NCBI GenBank assembly: GCA_002433675.1
Contig: DJIP01000248.1
Location: forward strand, 1 to 8,800
Reading direction: 5' to 3'
DNA from: Halomonas halophila
GTDB taxonomy: Bacteria; Pseudomonadota; Gammaproteobacteria; Pseudomonadales; Halomonadaceae
DNA length: 8,800 bases
The notes beneath the pieces were generated by a model, which saw nothing but the letters and a program-made list of their open reading frames with translations, was not told the DNA's origin and did no database searches. Below are positions 7,256-8,800 of this stretch, in pieces. Positions within the stretch are counted from its first letter, which is position 1. Each line of letters opens with the position of its first letter. The translations under genes were made by a program, and so were the position numbers.

Positions 7256-8299
7256 TTATCCCTTGTAGTCAGGGAAACCGAAAGCATCGGGATAGCCGAA
7301 CAGCGCTACTGCGCCGCCGGTGTGCAGGAAGACGACGTTTTCGTCCTGCTTGAAGTGGCCCTTGCGGATCAGGTCGATCAGCCCCGCCATGCCCTTGCCG
7401 GAGTAAACCGGGTCCAGCAGGATGCCTTCGTGACGGGCCAGCAGGGTGACCGCCTCGATCATGCTGTCGGTGGGCACACCGTAGCCCTCACCCACGTAGT
7501 CGCAGTTGGCGACCACCTGGTCGCGGCTGACGACGCCGGACAAGCCGAGCTTGGCTTCGGTCTTCTGGGCCAGGGCAAAGACGTTGGCTTCCTGCTTGTC
7601 CTTCGGCGCGCGAACGCCGATACCGAGCACCGGAATGCCGGCGTTGCAGGCGCTGAGGCCGGTGACCAGGCCCGCCTGGGTGCCGGCGCTGCCGGTGGCG
7701 TGGACCAGATGATCGATGCGCAGGCCCATGTCGTTGGCCTGGGCCAGCAGTTCCAGGGCGGCATTGACGTAGCCCAGGGCACCGATCTCGTTGGAGCCAC
7801 CGCCGGGGATGATGTAGGGCTTCTTGCCTTCACTCTTCAGACGATCGGCCAGGCCTTCCATCTCGGCGGCCATGTCGGCACCGCCCGGGCGCTTCTCGAC
7901 GCTGGCGCCGTGGAGCTGATCAAGGAAGACGTTGCCGTTGTAGTTGTAGTTGGGGTCCTCGCTGCCGGTGCGGTCTTCCAGCAGGATGTGGCACTCGAGC
8001 CCCAGCTTGCAGGCGGCAGCCACGGTCTGGCGGGCGTGGTTGGACTGGGTGGCGCCCTGGGTGATGATGGTGTCGGCGCCCTGCTCCAGGGCGTCGGCCA
8101 TCAAAAATTCCAGCTTGCGGGTCTTGTTGCCCCCGGTGGACAGGCCAGTACAGTCGTCGCGTTTGATCCACAGGCGCGGACCGCCGAGCAGCTTGCTCAG
8201 GTTATCCATGGGCTCCAGCGGAGTGGGCATATGGCCGAGACGGACACGGGGAAAACGGGACAGGTGCATACGGGCCTCCAGGCGAGTCATTGTTGGCAT
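7256..8299 (-). CDS. cuyA: L-cysteate sulfo-lyase (CuyA-type, D-cysteine desulfhydrase family)
   Basis: This 347-residue fold-type II PLP enzyme is predicted to cut L-cysteate to pyruvate, ammonium and sulfite. PLP site: [10 protein letters not shown] with Schiff-base Lys59, TQSNHARQT (84-92) covering the substrate carboxylate, phosphate-binding loop TGSAGTQAG (202-210), and LHTGG (325-329). The family also holds D-cysteine desulfhydrase (DcyD) and ACC deaminase. [15 protein letters not shown] (109-123), EKRPGGADM (135-143), IPGGGSN (164-170) and [12 protein letters not shown] (229-240) match CuyA as I remember it better than DcyD, and a HisD/HpsN-like gene, racemase and sulfite-exporter type gene beside it support CuyA. 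The ATG at 8299 is chosen because AAGAGAG lies seven bases upstream and the product starts at the usual N-terminus. The same frame stays open to 8668, but that extension would run across the divergent promoter region and into the regulator gene. It is first in the operon, divergent from a LysR-type gene. Confidence 0.8.
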   Translation of the reverse strand: MPTMTRLEARMHLSRFPRVRLGHMPTPLEPMDNLSKLLGGPRLWIKRDDCTGLSTGGNKTRKLEFLMADALEQGADTIITQGATQSNHARQTVAAACKLGLECHILLEDRTGSEDPNYNYNGNVFLDQLHGASVEKRPGGADMAAEMEGLADRLKSEGKKPYIIPGGGSNEIGALGYVNAALELLAQANDMGLRIDHLVHATGSAGTQAGLVTGLSACNAGIPVLGIGVRAPKDKQEANVFALAQKTEAKLGLSGVVSRDQVVANCDYVGEGYGVPTDSMIEAVTLLARHEGILLDPVYSGKGMAGLIDLIRKGHFKQDENVVFLHTGGAVALFGYPDAFGFPDYKG

Positions 8300-8336
8300 T
8301 GGCGTGCTCTCTTGACGACCTACGTCGAAAGACACA

Positions 8337-8354
8337 GCAGGCCTGAAGGCCTGC
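8337..8354. repeat. Perfect palindrome in the cuyA-type leader
   Basis: GCAGGCCTGAAGGCCTGC consists of an 8-base arm, a two-base centre and the exact reverse complement arm. It lies 37 bases upstream of the sulfo-lyase start codon. It may be a DNA operator or, if transcribed, a stable hairpin in the 5' leader. Confidence 0.5.
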
Positions 8355-8421
8355 CCTCGAGCGATCGCTTCCAAGTTAAGCCTCGCCTGGAACATGAGAC
8401 CAATGCCAAGTTGCTCGCCAG

Positions 8422-8440
8422 CTGTTAAATTTTTGCATAG
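8422..8440. promoter_or_regulatory. Candidate LysR-type T-N11-A operator
   Basis: CTGTTAAATTTTTGCATAG is an imperfect dyad (CT-T--AA with TT--A-AG) carrying a T and an A exactly 11 bases apart, as in LysR-type recognition boxes. It lies 48 bases before the regulator start codon and about 120 bases before the sulfo-lyase start, a position suited to control of both. Such boxes occur often by chance. Confidence 0.35.
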
Positions 8441-8488
8441 CCACTGCTTAGCCCCGGCCGCTCCCCACCAAGGCAGACCAAAACACCA

Positions 8489-8800
8489 ATGAAGATCGAA
8501 TGGATAGAGGATTTTCTCGAGCTTATCGAAGCGGGCACCTTTTCCCATGCGGCCGAACGGCGCCACGTCACCCAGCCGGCCTTCTCGCGCCGTATCCGCC
8601 AGCTGGAAGAATGGCTGGGGGTGGCGCTGATCGATCGCAGCGCCTCGCGCCTGGAGCTGACCGCCCACGCGCGGGCGTACGAGCCACAGTTGAGAGAGTG
8701 GCTAGCTCGCCTTTACGCCATGCGCAGTCGTCTCAGAAGCGATGCCCGCCAGGGGCCCAGGGCCATTCTGACCACCCAGCACACCCTGACCGTCAGCTAC
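8489..8800 (+). CDS. LysR-type transcriptional regulator, N-terminal part (cut by window end)
   Basis: The first 104 codons are present and the frame is open to the window edge. The N-terminal winged helix-turn-helix is typical of LysR-type regulators: [18 protein letters not shown] (1-18), [20 protein letters not shown] (19-38) as the HTH with its TQPAFSRRI recognition helix, and [12 protein letters not shown] (39-50) in the wing. The linker helix follows at about 58-84; the effector domain has just begun. The ATG at 8489 gives the standard family N-terminus. The only ribosome-site-like sequence, AAGG at 8470-8473, is rather far upstream, so translation may be weak. Transcribed away from the cuyA-type gene, it is the likely regulator of the sulfonate operon (inference). 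Its inducer might be cysteate, cysteinolate or a downstream intermediate. Confidence 0.9.
   Translation, partial: MKIEWIEDFLELIEAGTFSHAAERRHVTQPAFSRRIRQLEEWLGVALIDRSASRLELTAHARAYEPQLREWLARLYAMRSRLRSDARQGPRAILTTQHTLTVSY

Larger units (their letters stand above)
8300..8488. promoter_or_regulatory. Divergent control region between cuyA-type and lysR-type genes
   Basis: These 189 bases separate two diverging start codons, the typical site where a LysR-type regulator controls both itself and its target operon. The region is less GC-rich than the genes, with an AT patch at 8424-8434. It holds an 18-base palindrome (8337-8354) and a T-N11-A candidate (8422-8440). I cannot assign -35/-10 boxes with confidence in either direction. 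Confidence 0.6.

Noticed and set aside
7256..8299. Assignment as ACC deaminase or plain D-cysteine desulfhydrase
   Set aside because: These share the fold, and D-cysteine desulfhydrase cannot be fully excluded, but the internal motifs and the linked sulfonate-type genes fit L-cysteate sulfo-lyase better.
7322..8428. Plus-strand open frame of 368 codons opposite the sulfo-lyase gene
   Set aside because: It is antisense to a conserved PLP enzyme and extends into the divergent promoter region. Its composition is that of a reverse-complement shadow.
8300..8668. N-terminal extension of the sulfo-lyase frame up to 8668, giving a 470-residue protein
   Set aside because: The extra 123 residues show no family similarity, run antisense through the LysR helix-turn-helix and would remove the divergent promoter region. 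The start at 8299 has a ribosome site and gives the family length.

Overview
The window looks like chromosome from a GC-rich gammaproteobacterium, most probably a halophile of the Halomonas type. That guess rests on strong G/C bias at third codon positions, the protein styles and the gene content. No marker gene fixes the taxon.

Layout. (1) 1-1767, plus strand: the end of a metallo-beta-lactamase-fold hydrolase, then a complete NAD(P)-dependent aldehyde dehydrogenase with betaine/aminoaldehyde dehydrogenase signatures, closed by a Rho-independent terminator at 1842-1887. (2) 1888-3448: a 300-base, locally AT-rich non-coding stretch, then two adjacent paralogous DUF805 membrane proteins on the plus strand, closed by a strong terminator at 3421-3448. 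(3) 3477-8299, minus strand: a catabolic gene set. In transcription order it holds a CuyA-type L-cysteate sulfo-lyase, a histidinol-dehydrogenase-superfamily enzyme of the HpsN type, a 59-codon remnant of a DegT/DnrJ/EryC1/StrS aminotransferase, an Asp/Glu-type amino acid racemase, a YeiH/UPF0324 (CuyZ-like) anion exporter, and a 39-codon ORF with a good ribosome site that looks like a transporter remnant. (4) 8489-end, plus strand: the first 104 codons of a LysR-type regulator, divergent from the sulfo-lyase across a 189-base control region.

How the minus-strand genes may work together. The sulfo-lyase would cut L-cysteate to pyruvate, ammonia and sulfite. The YeiH-family protein would export sulfite or sulfate, and the racemase would feed D-cysteate into L-cysteate. 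The HisD-superfamily enzyme makes a carboxylate from a primary alcohol in two NAD-linked steps. Its substrate is either 2,3-dihydroxypropane-1-sulfonate, as for HpsN, or the amino alcohol sulfonate D-cysteinolic acid. The second option would link all four enzymes in one short route: D-cysteinolate to D-cysteate to L-cysteate to pyruvate plus sulfite. It also explains why a racemase is present while no sulfolactate dehydrogenase and no intact aminotransferase is seen. This is inference from gene content, and it is the most interesting hypothesis in the window.

The cluster shows possible decay or rearrangement: a truncated aminotransferase and a probable transporter stub sit inside otherwise intact operon spacing. 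No tRNA, rRNA, CRISPR array or insertion sequence was seen.
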